Shown: positions 45,368-54,184, counted from the first letter of the stretch. The stretch is DNA of 64,000 nucleotides from Leptospira sp. (GCA_027531445.1 JAPZRK010000007.1:152323-216322); one strand, 5' to 3'. Numbers and translations: made by a program. The notes: generated from the letters alone by a model not told the origin.

Positions 45368-46225
45368 ATGTTCCTGACCGTTTTATTTCCATTCGCCATC
45401 ACGGACTATTACAGGGAAATCGTGAAATCACAGAAGGACCAGAAGCAGAAAAATGGGCCAATGGATTTGAAAATTACACGATTAAATAAAATCATTTGTA
45501 TGGTATTGATGTGGTTGTTCTGCTTCTATTACGAGAATAGTGACAAAAATACACCGAGTTTCGATTTTTGTGAATTGGCTTTGGAAATAATTATAATTGG
45601 TTTATTTGGTGAACCACTCCTTGGGCTCGGGAGGTTCTTCATCTATACTCAACTAGTAATACTCTTTAGTAAAATTGCGATTTTGACAAGTATAGGTATA
45701 AATATTGAAAGAGTCCACGTACATATCATGACGTAAGTGCCAATCCCGTTTAATATCACTTTTTTGGCATTTAGGGCATCTCAATTTTAAATCCATAATC
45801 TAAGATCATTTCCCAAAGATAAATACAATATACTCTTTATTTTAGTAAACGTCGACTATATTTGCGCATAGGAGGTTTGGTTTCTTTACTAGAGCAGACT
45901 GAAAACAAGTAACCAGAAAGTTACCACTTTAACTGTCGATCCGCTAAATTTCTTTGATACCGCATAACGCGTCGGCACCTTTATGACCGGAAAAAATATC
46001 AGCAATGAGTTTGCCAGGCCCAATATCCTGCTTTTCAGAACATGCAAATACTCTAATATTGATTATTGGAAAATAACAGGTGAATCCTGAAACTGAGCGA
46101 ATTAATCAAATCTGAAGTGTCTGGAATTCTTTTTTAATAAAAAAAATATTAAACTTTTTTTAGAGCAAAATGAATTGAATAAAATTAGCTACGATGATTA
46201 TATACGCTTCAGAAGAGCGATACAG
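45368..46225. other. Stretch of decayed coding sequence, no intact gene recognised
   Basis: Several short open pieces look like coding remains: plus strand about 45398-45490 (contains 'LLQGNREITEGPEAEKWANG'); minus strand 45655-45796, a 46-codon frame with a zinc-ribbon start ('LRCPKCQKSDIKRDW'); and minus strand about 45953-46078 ('FACSEKQDIGPGKLIADIFS', ending 'GIKEI'). None has a good ribosome site plus a full domain. A 122-codon plus-strand frame (45368-45736) overlaps them and has the composition of a chance frame. Confidence 0.45.
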
Positions 46226-47794
46226 ATGAATTTGGTAATCAAGATAACCGTACTTTTCCTTATTTCCTTTTTTTCTACATGCAGTTTAGCGGAACGAAAT
46301 AACACATGCGATCCTTTAACTAAATCATTCCGAGAAACTTACGCATTAAAACTTGTAATTGGAGGAATTTCGAATTTCTGCGGGGTTAGCGTTGGTTCCG
46401 ACATTTTAGGAAATGCGCAATGGGCACGGACTTTTTCGGCCGCGAGTAATTTGTCTAGAATCTTATCGATCTCAACTGATTCCATGGGAAATATATTTGG
46501 AGCTGGAGTTATTTTCGGAAATTCGCCATTTACGCTTAGCAGTAGTGTTCAACTAACAGGTCCTTCTTCCTTAAGTACAAATGCCTACATCGTAAAATAC
46601 ACCCGAAATGGTGAGGTGCTATGGGCAAAAACGCTAGTCTCAGGTACAAACGGAACCATCTTTAATGGGATAGTTTTAGATAATTCGGGTAACATTTATG
46701 CGGTTGGTACGACCGAGAATAATGGAATCTATTCTTTTGGCAATGGAGTTTTTGTAAATGGACCAAGTACAGAGAACATCTTGTTAGTAAAGTTTAATCA
46801 AGAAGGGACCGCGCAATGGGCAAAATCATTACAGGCGGGTCCAAATATATCAAATTTTTCTTCCATTGCAATTGACCCAAGTGGAAACATCATTGCTTCA
46901 GGATACCTTAGCGGAACAGGAACATATATTTTTGAAAATGGTATTTCTACGACAGTAACCTACTCAGGGTTAAATGCACTATTAGTTAAATACGACCCTT
47001 CAGGTAACGTACAATGGGTGAAGACCGCACAATCGGGCAATGATGAATCGGTTTTCAATTCTGTTCAAACAGATTCCAGTGGAAACATCTATGTCGTCGG
47101 TAGAATTTCCGGAACAAACTCGTTTGAATTTGGCAACAGCGTTTCTGCAGCCGGAAAATTTTCAAACCAAAACAGTATGATTGTAAAATATAACGCTTCG
47201 GGAGAAGCACAATGGGCTAGGTCCGTAGTCGAGACTGCGGATCGGTCGACTTTTAGTTCTGTTGCCGTTGATTATTTTGGAAATGCCTATGCGGGAGGAC
47301 TCATCAAAGGGATAGGTAAAGTATCTTTTGGAAATGCTGTGAGTACCATGGGAACTTCCGATTTAAATAATATTGCAATCGTTAAGTACGATCTGAATGG
47401 CAATCCGTTATGGGCTAGATCCACTTCTTCTGGATCAGATGCCTCGATCATAAATCAGATATTTTTAGACGCCAGATTGAATGTGTATGCGATAGGTTCT
47501 ATCACTGGAACAAATCCCTATTCATTTGGAGAAGGGATTCAAGTTTCTGCTCCCTCCACAGATTCAAATGCTTTGTTAATTAGATATAATTCGACTGGAA
47601 ATCCGCAATGGGTAAGATCCATATTCTCTGGAGGAAATGCGTCTCGGTATTTGACAGCTGCGATAAATATGGATGGAAATTTGTATACAGCTGGTGCCAT
47701 TTTTGGAAATGAAATGCGATCTTTTGGCAATGGAGTAGAAGTGCAAGGCTCGTTTCCTTCGGGTACCAATTCTATTTTGGTTCAATACAAATGA
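46226..47794 (+). CDS. SBBP-type beta-propeller lipoprotein
   Basis: About 522 residues from ATG 46226, which starts a lipoprotein signal ending 'SFFSTC'. Seven repeats of the SBBP (seven-bladed beta propeller) type are visible, each with 'QWA(R/K)' such as 'AQWARTFSA', 'VLWAKTLVSG', 'AQWAKSLQAG', 'VQWVKTAQSG' and 'PQWVRSIFSG', followed by 'DSSGNIYVVG'-like strands and an 'FGNGV' turn. Such proteins are surface or periplasmic; the function is unknown but binding is likely. The repeats are very regular, suggesting recent expansion. Confidence 0.85.
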   Translation: MNLVIKITVLFLISFFSTCSLAERNNTCDPLTKSFRETYALKLVIGGISNFCGVSVGSDILGNAQWARTFSAASNLSRILSISTDSMGNIFGAGVIFGNSPFTLSSSVQLTGPSSLSTNAYIVKYTRNGEVLWAKTLVSGTNGTIFNGIVLDNSGNIYAVGTTENNGIYSFGNGVFVNGPSTENILLVKFNQEGTAQWAKSLQAGPNISNFSSIAIDPSGNIIASGYLSGTGTYIFENGISTTVTYSGLNALLVKYDPSGNVQWVKTAQSGNDESVFNSVQTDSSGNIYVVGRISGTNSFEFGNSVSAAGKFSNQNSMIVKYNASGEAQWARSVVETADRSTFSSVAVDYFGNAYAGGLIKGIGKVSFGNAVSTMGTSDLNNIAIVKYDLNGNPLWARSTSSGSDASIINQIFLDARLNVYAIGSITGTNPYSFGEGIQVSAPSTDSNALLIRYNSTGNPQWVRSIFSGGNASRYLTAAINMDGNLYTAGAIFGNEMRSFGNGVEVQGSFPSGTNSILVQYK

Positions 47795-47903
47795 TAAATA
47801 ATCTAATTTTGATGGAATGATTAGACTCTGAATAAATAAAAAAATAGAATTGGCTAAGCCTGAAATCTTATAGCAATGCTTCATACGTCTGTATTGTCCC
47901 AGA

Positions 47904-47957
47904 CCACATAAGACATCGGTCGGGGTTTAATAAAGACCAAGCCCCGAAATACAGATG
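47904..47957 (+). repeat. Interspersed repeat, copy 6 (5' part with hairpin)
   Basis: Starts ACCACATAAGACAT, as does the copy at 59217, and contains TCGGGGTTT (47921-47929) pairing with AAGCCCCGA (47940-47948). Lies after the SBBP lipoprotein gene and could act as its terminator, although no U-tract follows. Confidence 0.55.
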
Positions 47958-47994
47958 TATTTCGAGTGAGAGTGATATCTTATTCTAAGTCATG

Positions 47995-48360
47995 TTATGC
48001 AATGCGTAAAATTTTTTCCATTTTCCTGCCTTTCGCCAACTCATCGACCAGCTTATCTAAATACCTTACCTGTCGTGTTAAGGTGTTTTCTATTTCTTCT
48101 ATACGATCACCACAGATAACGCCAGTAATAAGGTGTGCGTTGGGATTTAATTTAGCTTTTCTGAAAAACGTGTCGAAACTTACATTTTTTTCTATGAGTT
48201 CTTTCAGTTTCTTATCGTCAAAGCTGGTTAGCCATTGAATCACTTGGTGTAATTCTTCTTTCGTTCTACCTTTCTTCTCCACCTTCGTGAGATAGAGTGG
48301 ATATACGGTAGCAAAACTCATTTTAGCAAAGCGCTCATCATGATTTGTTGCATTTTTCAT
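47995..48360 (-). CDS. DUF2200 family protein
   Basis: A 121-residue protein from ATG 48360, which has a GGAG Shine-Dalgarno 9 bases upstream. The sequence 'RFAKMSFATVYPLYLTKVEKKGRTKEELHQVIQWLTSF' and 'NPNAHLITGVICGDRIEEIENTLTRQVRYLDKLVDELAKGRKMEKIL' is a full-length match to DUF2200. The function is unknown. It is divergent from the ubiquitin-like operon; 253 bases separate the two starts. Confidence 0.93.
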   Translation of the reverse strand: MKNATNHDERFAKMSFATVYPLYLTKVEKKGRTKEELHQVIQWLTSFDDKKLKELIEKNVSFDTFFRKAKLNPNAHLITGVICGDRIEEIENTLTRQVRYLDKLVDELAKGRKMEKILRIA

Positions 48361-48613
48361 GTCTAAATCTCCGTAAAACAGATCAGAAATCAAGGATTGA
48401 ATTTTCCAAGCTCAATAAGCGATCTACTGTATTAACCCAAAATTCGTAACAGCTTGCTCATAATTGAAAGCAATATGCTAAAATGCGACTAGATTTTAAT
48501 TAAATCTATTTAAAAAAAATATTGAATTAACAAATGCAAATCATTAACATAAGCTAACTTGTAGAGAATATTTATTTTTCTAAATGAAATTAACGATATA
48601 GCGGACTGCTTCA

Positions 48614-49006
48614 ATGATACAGATTTTAATAAGTGATGAACTCCTAAACGGAAAAATATCTAATCAGTTTAATATAGATATCGATAGAGAAGAATTAACG
48701 GCAAAACAATTAATCGAAAAGCGAGTGACTTTAGAGGTAGAAAATTACAACAAAAATATTTCTGAATATTTCAATGGATTAGTGGAACCACTTGATGCAG
48801 AAAAAACTCTCAATGGTTACAAATTAAAAAAACGACAGATGATTGACGTAGAGAAACAGATATATGTAGCATTGGCCGCGTTTCAGAAGAACGGTTTCTT
48901 TATTTTGGTTGACGAGGTGCAAATCGAGACACTCGATCAAAAAATAAATCTGAACCCTAGCTCTAAAATTTCGTTCGTTAAGCTAACGCCTTTAATCGGA
49001 GGTTGA
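48614..49006 (+). CDS. Ubiquitin-like (MoaD/ThiS-type) protein ending in Gly-Gly
   Basis: A 130-residue small protein whose last residues are 'KLTPLIGG', a free C-terminal Gly-Gly as in MoaD, ThiS and processed ubiquitin. The last ~40 residues ('FFILVDEVQIETLDQKINLN', then 'SKISFVKLTPLIGG') read like the final strands of a beta-grasp fold; the first ~35 residues could supply the N-terminal hairpin and helix. The middle is a charged insert. It starts a three-gene operon whose last gene is an E1/ThiF-type adenylating enzyme, which strongly supports a Ubl role. The codons for Gly-Gly (GGA GGT) also form the Shine-Dalgarno of the next gene. The family is not one I can name. Confidence 0.75.
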   Translation: MIQILISDELLNGKISNQFNIDIDREELTAKQLIEKRVTLEVENYNKNISEYFNGLVEPLDAEKTLNGYKLKKRQMIDVEKQIYVALAAFQKNGFFILVDEVQIETLDQKINLNPSSKISFVKLTPLIGG

Positions 49007-49015
49007 AATATTAGT

Positions 49016-51583
49016 ATGGGAATTTTTGATAAATTAACGAACACATTTAACTTCAATGGATCCAAGAATTCTGAATTTATAGATGTGCTCAATAAATTAA
49101 TAAACGAACAGAGTGAAATTTCACAATACTTCTATTCAGTTACCATGGGCCATTTATTAACGTATAAAAATACAGTCAGCAAGTGGGAAAATACCAAAAA
49201 GGTGGAGTTTATTTCTTATCTATTTCAAGTAGCCAGTGAGACAGATAAATATAAATATTCAAGCAATGATCATAACAACAAAAGAAATTTAATGTCCTTA
49301 CATCTTATCCAAGCTTTACTGCGCACAAAGATGGACCTTACGGATGAGGAAATTGATACATTAAAGAAAGAAATTTCTGCCTATAAAAAAATAGAAAGTT
49401 TTGAATCTGTAAGCAATTGGATGTTTACAGGTTTTGTTAAACAGGTTGAGCATAATTATTTAGGAAAAAAATTGCCAGGATCGGCGAAGGCAATGTTGGA
49501 AGAAATACTCAATACTGCGAAACTTTCGAATTCATTCGGCTATAAAGAAAAGATTAAATTGGATGAGAGGATAAAATCATTTCTATTCGCTAGTGAGAAT
49601 CCAGAAAATAAAATTTCACCTTCCTTGTTCTTAGGGAAAGATCAATTTAGTGGGTTTGCAAATGAGATCATTGAAAGCCAGGTAGAAAGGGAAAGATATT
49701 TGTGGTATCAATTAACAGCGCTTTCCGGGAAATCAACGGGAAGTAAACCAACGGAAAAATTTTTAAATGAATCGCAAACGATTGTAAAGGAACTTGGAGT
49801 TGAAAAATTTCACGAAATAACAAACATATGGTTTCAATATTTAATCAACCTAAAGGAAGTAAATAAAATCCAAACGTACACCTATGGTGGAAGAGAGCAC
49901 GAAGTTCAAGTGATAGAATATTTAGATAATTTAAATACCGAAGCAATTAAAGGATTTATTTGGATATCGTCTTTGTTCTATGACCAAAAGAAAATTTTAA
50001 CTCTTGGTAAACTAGCAGAACGATTTTTTAGGAAAATCCCAAATAAAGGACAAGCTGCACCTGCGTTAGGCAATGCATGTTTATATACTTTGTATGCAGT
50101 TAATCATTTAGATGGAGTTACTCAATTGTCTAAACTTAAACTTTTAGTTAATCAGGTCACAACCGTTAGTTTAATAGAAAAATATTTGAACGAATCTGCA
50201 AATCAGATTGGTATGACGACTGATGAAATCGAAGATTTATCCGTAGAAGACTTTAATCTCAAAGACTATCAGTTAACTTATCAAATTGAAGACTTCACTT
50301 ATCAATTTGAATTAATAGGCATTGGAAAGTCGACTGTTCGCTGGTTTAAAAATGATGGGAGTGAACAAAAAACTATTCCACAGTTGATTAAAACTAAACA
50401 TCCTGAAAAACTAAAGTCATTCAAAGAAGAACAAAAATATATCGAACAAACAAGTTCGATTCAAAAGGAACGTTTAGATAGAATGTTACGTTCGACGCGT
50501 AAGTTTTCCATCAGTTATTTTTCAGAAAAATATTGCAATCATGGTCTTTTATCATTCGTGATAAAAAATGTAATCTTTAATTTTACGAATGAAAATGAAT
50601 CAAAGTTAGCTATTTTTGTAAACCGGCAATGGATAGATTTGAATTATAACAAAATTGAGATTAATAGGTACAATATTGTTTCAATTTGGCATCCTGTAAA
50701 TAGCAGTGCGGATGAAGTAAAAGAATGGCGACAGTTCTTAATGGATTCACAATTGCAACAACCAATCAAACAAGCATACAGAGAAATCTATTTGTTGACC
50801 GAAGCTGAAATGAATACGCGCACTTATAGCAATCGCATGGCTTCGCATATTCTTAAACAACATCAGTATGTAAGTCTTGCAAAGAATAGAAATTGGAAGG
50901 CTAAACTTATGGGAGCCTGGGATGGAGGAGATCAAGACACAGCGGAATTATATCTTCCTGACTTTAAACTAAAAGTTCAATTTTGGGTAAATGCACTGGA
51001 TGCGGAAACTCAATATAATGAAACTGGAATATGGAATTATGTAACCACCGATCAGATTCGATTTATCAATTCAGAAAATAATGAGGTTATAGAATTGATC
51101 GATGTCCCTCGAATTGCATTTTCTGAGGCGATGAGAGATGTCGATCTGTTTGTTGGAGTAGCAAGCGTAGGTAATGATCCAACTTGGTCCGATTCCGGAG
51201 GATTAAAAACTCATAGAGACTATTGGCATTCTTATTCTTTCGGTGACTTATCGGAAATCGCAAAAAATAGAAAAGAGATTCTCAGAAATTTGATTCCTAA
51301 ACTTAAAATAGCACAGGTTAGCACGATAGAAGATAAATTCCTAATTGTGAAAGGGAAACTACGCACTTACAAAATTCATATTGGAAGTACGAATATCCTG
51401 ATGGAGCCGAATAATCAATACCTTTGCATTGTACCTGACAGAAGTCTGAAAGATGCGACTCACAATGTTTTTCTTCCCTTTGAAGGCGATAATGGATTAT
51501 CTGTCATTATATCCAAAGCTTTTTTATTGGCAAATGATGATCAAATTTCCGATAAAACGATCACATCGCAAATCATTTGTTAA
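49016..51583 (+). CDS. DUF4132 (MolR-like) protein
   Basis: An 855-residue cytoplasmic protein. The N-terminal ~480 residues are helical and unrecognised. From about 485 the DUF4132 pattern begins: 'RLDRMLRSTRKFSISYFSEKY', 'HGLLSFVIKNVIFNF', 'VSIWHPV', 'EVKEWRQFLMDSQLQQPIKQ' with 'REIYLLTEAE', 'SNRMASHILKQHQYVSLAKN', 'WKAKLMGAWDGGD'. The C-terminus continues with 'DVDLFVGVASVGNDPTW' and 'FLIVKGKLRTYKIHIGSTNI' to residue 855. No WGR domain is present, unlike E. coli MolR/YehI. DUF4132 has no established biochemical role. It is sandwiched between the Ubl and the E1-like gene, with its stop overlapping the E1 start (TAATG), so it may be the conjugation target, a ligase-like partner or the effector. 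Confidence 0.85.
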   Translation: MGIFDKLTNTFNFNGSKNSEFIDVLNKLINEQSEISQYFYSVTMGHLLTYKNTVSKWENTKKVEFISYLFQVASETDKYKYSSNDHNNKRNLMSLHLIQALLRTKMDLTDEEIDTLKKEISAYKKIESFESVSNWMFTGFVKQVEHNYLGKKLPGSAKAMLEEILNTAKLSNSFGYKEKIKLDERIKSFLFASENPENKISPSLFLGKDQFSGFANEIIESQVERERYLWYQLTALSGKSTGSKPTEKFLNESQTIVKELGVEKFHEITNIWFQYLINLKEVNKIQTYTYGGREHEVQVIEYLDNLNTEAIKGFIWISSLFYDQKKILTLGKLAERFFRKIPNKGQAAPALGNACLYTLYAVNHLDGVTQLSKLKLLVNQVTTVSLIEKYLNESANQIGMTTDEIEDLSVEDFNLKDYQLTYQIEDFTYQFELIGIGKSTVRWFKNDGSEQKTIPQLIKTKHPEKLKSFKEEQKYIEQTSSIQKERLDRMLRSTRKFSISYFSEKYCNHGLLSFVIKNVIFNFTNENESKLAIFVNRQWIDLNYNKIEINRYNIVSIWHPVNSSADEVKEWRQFLMDSQLQQPIKQAYREIYLLTEAEMNTRTYSNRMASHILKQHQYVSLAKNRNWKAKLMGAWDGGDQDTAELYLPDFKLKVQFWVNALDAETQYNETGIWNYVTTDQIRFINSENNEVIELIDVPRIAFSEAMRDVDLFVGVASVGNDPTWSDSGGLKTHRDYWHSYSFGDLSEIAKNRKEILRNLIPKLKIAQVSTIEDKFLIVKGKLRTYKIHIGSTNILMEPNNQYLCIVPDRSLKDATHNVFLPFEGDNGLSVIISKAFLLANDDQISDKTITSQIIC

Positions 51584-52284
51584 TGGAGCGATACAATAAA
51601 CAAATCATTCTGCCAGAGTTTGGTATTCAGGGTCAGAAATTAATATCATCTTCTTCCGTCTTGATAATTGGAGCAGGCGGACTTGGATCGATTGTTTGTA
51701 GTTATCTTGCTTCTATGGGTGTTGGTAAAATAGGAATCTGTGATTTTGACAGAGTTGAAGAATCAAATCTACATCGACAGTTCTTCTATTCACAATGTGA
51801 TGTCAATGCATATAAGGCAGAAGTATTAGCGACAAAGCTATCATTACATAATCCAGATATAAAAATTTTATCAATAACAGAAAAGTTGCAGAGATCCAAT
51901 GTTAGTAATCTCATTTCAGATTTTGAAATTATATGTGATTGTTCTGACAATGTTGCAACTCGCCTTCTAATCAATAAGAGTTGTTCGTCACTTAGTAAAA
52001 TTCTAATACACGGAGCAGTTTCAGATTGGCAAGGGTATTTGAGTGTCTTTCACTATCAAAACAAATTTAGTCTGACAGATCTGTTTGATACAATTGATTT
52101 CCTCAAAAGTGAATCCTGCGATGTAGTGGGAATTAATAGTCCGATATGCGGAATCATAGGAAGTCATATGGCAAATGAGGTTATCAAAGTTATATTGAAT
52201 ATAGATAGTGTATTAGAAGGTACGTTACTTTATATAAATGGTCTTACAAATATCTCGAAATACTTGAAATTCAAAATGAAATAG
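51583..52284 (+). CDS. Compact E1-like (ThiF/MoeB/HesA) adenylating enzyme
   Basis: A 233-residue protein from ATG 51583, whose A overlaps the previous stop codon. It keeps the E1 core: N-terminal 'RYNKQIILPEFGIQGQKLIS', ATP loop 'IGAGGLGS' (29-36), 'DFDRVEESNLHRQFF' (Asp54/56, Asn62, Arg65), Lys78 in 'AYKAEV', and 'CDCSDNVATR' (Asp122). 'ESCDVVGINSPICGIIGSHMA' aligns with the 'SCAEAGVLGPxxGxIGS' segment that bears the catalytic Cys in MoeB/ThiF, giving Cys179 as candidate. The two CxxC zinc pairs of MoeB are absent and there is no rhodanese, E2 or JAB domain. Its expected reaction is ATP-dependent adenylation of the Gly-Gly terminus of the first gene's product. Confidence 0.93.
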   Translation: MERYNKQIILPEFGIQGQKLISSSSVLIIGAGGLGSIVCSYLASMGVGKIGICDFDRVEESNLHRQFFYSQCDVNAYKAEVLATKLSLHNPDIKILSITEKLQRSNVSNLISDFEIICDCSDNVATRLLINKSCSSLSKILIHGAVSDWQGYLSVFHYQNKFSLTDLFDTIDFLKSESCDVVGINSPICGIIGSHMANEVIKVILNIDSVLEGTLLYINGLTNISKYLKFKMK

Positions 52285-52682
52285 GTCATTTGAACGCTGT
52301 TCGATTATCGATCCTGGTTCTAAGGATTCTTCCGAAGTTCATTAGCTTGAGCTAAAGGCTAGATAGCGGTAGTTAGCAAGGAGTCCAAATTGTTAAAAAG
52401 AACTCCAGTCCAAAAGTGACAGTGAACCAATTTTTAATTTTTTCATCCTCATAAAGTAGGATAATAATATCAGTAAGTGTTGGATGGACGAGTAAGGGAA
52501 TCTCTTTCCTTTAAAAAAATTTTCATCAATTTCAATTTGAATCTCCTAAATGGAATTAAACTCTGATTTGATAATTGGAAATGACATTTTAGATTCTAAA
52601 TTTATTTTAGATAGGATTGAAGCATAGTGACTAAAAAGTAAACAGAAAACTACCTAACAACTAAATACGAAAATGGGGCTGG
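52285..52682. other. Intergenic stretch, nothing recognised
   Basis: About 400 bases between the E1-like gene and the convergent hydroxylase gene. It has stops in all frames and no clear hairpin terminator, repeat copy or ribosome site. The interspersed repeat found elsewhere is not present here. Confidence 0.5.
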
Positions 52683-53552
52683 TCATCCTGGTGGATTCCA
52701 AAGATAGTTCCATTTTTCGATGAATGGTTTCTTCAATTTAAAGAATGATATGATTTTTCGATATTCCCAGTTTAAAACAACAAATGGATTATAACTACTA
52801 ATCTTTTCTGTGATACCATATTTTACTTCTTCTGATTCTTCTTGAAAACTGCCGAATAACTTGTCCCAAATGATGAGTACCCCACCGAAATTTTTATCTA
52901 TGTAAATGGGATTGGAACCATGATGGACTCTATGATGTGAGGGAGTATTAAGAATCTTTTCTAGAAAACTTAATTTTTTGACTAATTTTGTATGAAGAAA
53001 AAATTGATAGGTCAGATTTAGATTGGTCGCAATCATCATCGTTAGTGGGTGAAATCCCAAAAATGGAATCCATAACCAAAAAATATTTTTAATTAAATCT
53101 TCCCAAATACTTTGCCTGAGCGCGGATCCAAAGTTCATGTACTCTGAGGAATGATGAACGACATGCGCTGCCCAAAAAAATCTGACTCGATGCATAGCCC
53201 TATGTGCCCAGTAAAAACTGAAATCATCCATTAGAAATAATAAAAGAAAATAAGAGAGATTTTGATTCCAATGGAAAAGAGAATGATTTTGGTAAATGTA
53301 ATAAAAAATGTGGAAAAATAAATACTTCCAAAACATTAGGGTAATAGTTGTTAAACCAAAAAGAAAAATTGAAACAAGACTATCTTTGAAGTAATAGTCC
53401 TTCTTCTTTAATTTAAGCTGAATCAAAAATTCTAAAAATATGAATCCAAAAAAAACAGGAAAGAAAGAATTCACCGGATCTTCCTGAAATAAATCCATAG
53501 TCTGATTATAGCTCTTTATAAAAGCAGTAATTGATTCACTCACGATTGTCAT
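52683..53552 (-). CDS. Fatty acid hydroxylase superfamily protein (second paralogue)
   Basis: A 289-residue integral membrane di-iron enzyme with histidine boxes 'DDFSFYWAHRAMHR', 'AAHVVHHSSEYMNFGSALRQS' and 'PSHHRVHHGSNPIYIDKNFGGVLIIWDKLFGSF'. The second and third boxes resemble the alkylglycerol mono-oxygenase-like branch, more distant from the enzyme at 33441. O2-dependent lipid oxidation is expected. It shares with that gene a perfect FNR-type box upstream. The MarR-type regulator gene at 53738 is the next gene upstream on the same strand. Confidence 0.92.
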   Translation of the reverse strand: MTIVSESITAFIKSYNQTMDLFQEDPVNSFFPVFFGFIFLEFLIQLKLKKKDYYFKDSLVSIFLFGLTTITLMFWKYLFFHIFYYIYQNHSLFHWNQNLSYFLLLFLMDDFSFYWAHRAMHRVRFFWAAHVVHHSSEYMNFGSALRQSIWEDLIKNIFWLWIPFLGFHPLTMMIATNLNLTYQFFLHTKLVKKLSFLEKILNTPSHHRVHHGSNPIYIDKNFGGVLIIWDKLFGSFQEESEEVKYGITEKISSYNPFVVLNWEYRKIISFFKLKKPFIEKWNYLWNPPG

Positions 53553-53628
53553 ACCGTTTTAAGTTAACCTTTGAGAATTCATATTCATATTAAACTATAT
53601 GAGTGGGCATTCGTCAATGGTTGCGTAA

Positions 53629-53642
53629 TTGATCTAGATCAA
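53629..53642 (-). promoter_or_regulatory. FNR-type operator TTGATCTAGATCAA
   Basis: The same 14-base palindrome as at 34309-34322, here 77 bases before the second hydroxylase start. Conservation extends to AATTGATCTAGATCAAAAA, then ATCAA, and to a GTCAATG 9-10 bases to its left at both loci, so it is more than a chance palindrome. A -10-like TATAGT lies on the minus strand at 53599-53594. Confidence 0.75.
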
Positions 53643-53737
53643 AAAAATCAATTATGGATACTACACAGGCAAGTCAGATCTTCGTGGCACTTTGCCATTT
53701 GTAGGATGGGGAGGAGATTTTACTTATAACATAATCT

Positions 53738-54184
53738 CTAAAACGGAACTTTTTCGAAGAGTTGTCGGATTTCCTTTAGTTTTTTGGCGATAAGAATAAA
53801 CCTATCATCAGTTGAGGGAATAAGATTTTTATATAATTTTTTTTCTCGTTGTAGCATCCGTAAAAGAATTTTTTTACCAACTAGCGAAAGTTTGAATTTA
53901 GAAGAGGTCGAATGTTGTGGATTGTAGGTCGCTTCTATGAGTTTCTTTTTCTGAAGTTTGCTTGTGATTTGGTGCATTCTCTGCCTGGAGACATTTCTCA
54001 TAAATGCTAATTCTGGAATGGTTGCGTCGTCAGATGCGAGAAAAAACAAGATACTCCTTTCTGCAGAATCTAAATTTTCAAATGCTTGGGTCCTTTCCTC
54101 CACAAATTGCATTCTATAGTACAATCGATTGACTTCATCTATCAAAATAGATAGGTTTACCCATTTCTTTTTTCTGTTTTTCAT
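53738..54184 (-). CDS. MarR-type transcription regulator
   Basis: A 148-residue winged-helix protein: 'NLDSAERSILFFLASDDATI', 'PELAFMRNVSRQRMHQITSKLQKKKLIEA' (recognition helix and wing), then 'STSSKFKLSLVGKKILLRMLQREKKLY', and flanking dimerisation helices. This is the MarR layout, though the family-wide 'DxRxxxLxLT' wing is altered. It lies upstream of the second hydroxylase gene on the same strand with a 185-base gap containing the FNR-type box, so it may or may not control that gene. Confidence 0.8.
   Translation of the reverse strand: MKNRKKKWVNLSILIDEVNRLYYRMQFVEERTQAFENLDSAERSILFFLASDDATIPELAFMRNVSRQRMHQITSKLQKKKLIEATYNPQHSTSSKFKLSLVGKKILLRMLQREKKLYKNLIPSTDDRFILIAKKLKEIRQLFEKVPF

Noticed and set aside
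45368..45736. 122-codon plus-strand frame
   Set aside because: Overlaps other coding-like fragments in different frames, has no ribosome site and reads like a chance hydrophobic frame.
48614..52284. Ordinary molybdopterin or thiamine synthesis genes (moaD/moeB or thiS/thiF)
   Set aside because: The small protein is much longer than MoaD or ThiS, a DUF4132 gene sits between, the E1 lacks zinc pairs, and no pathway genes are near.
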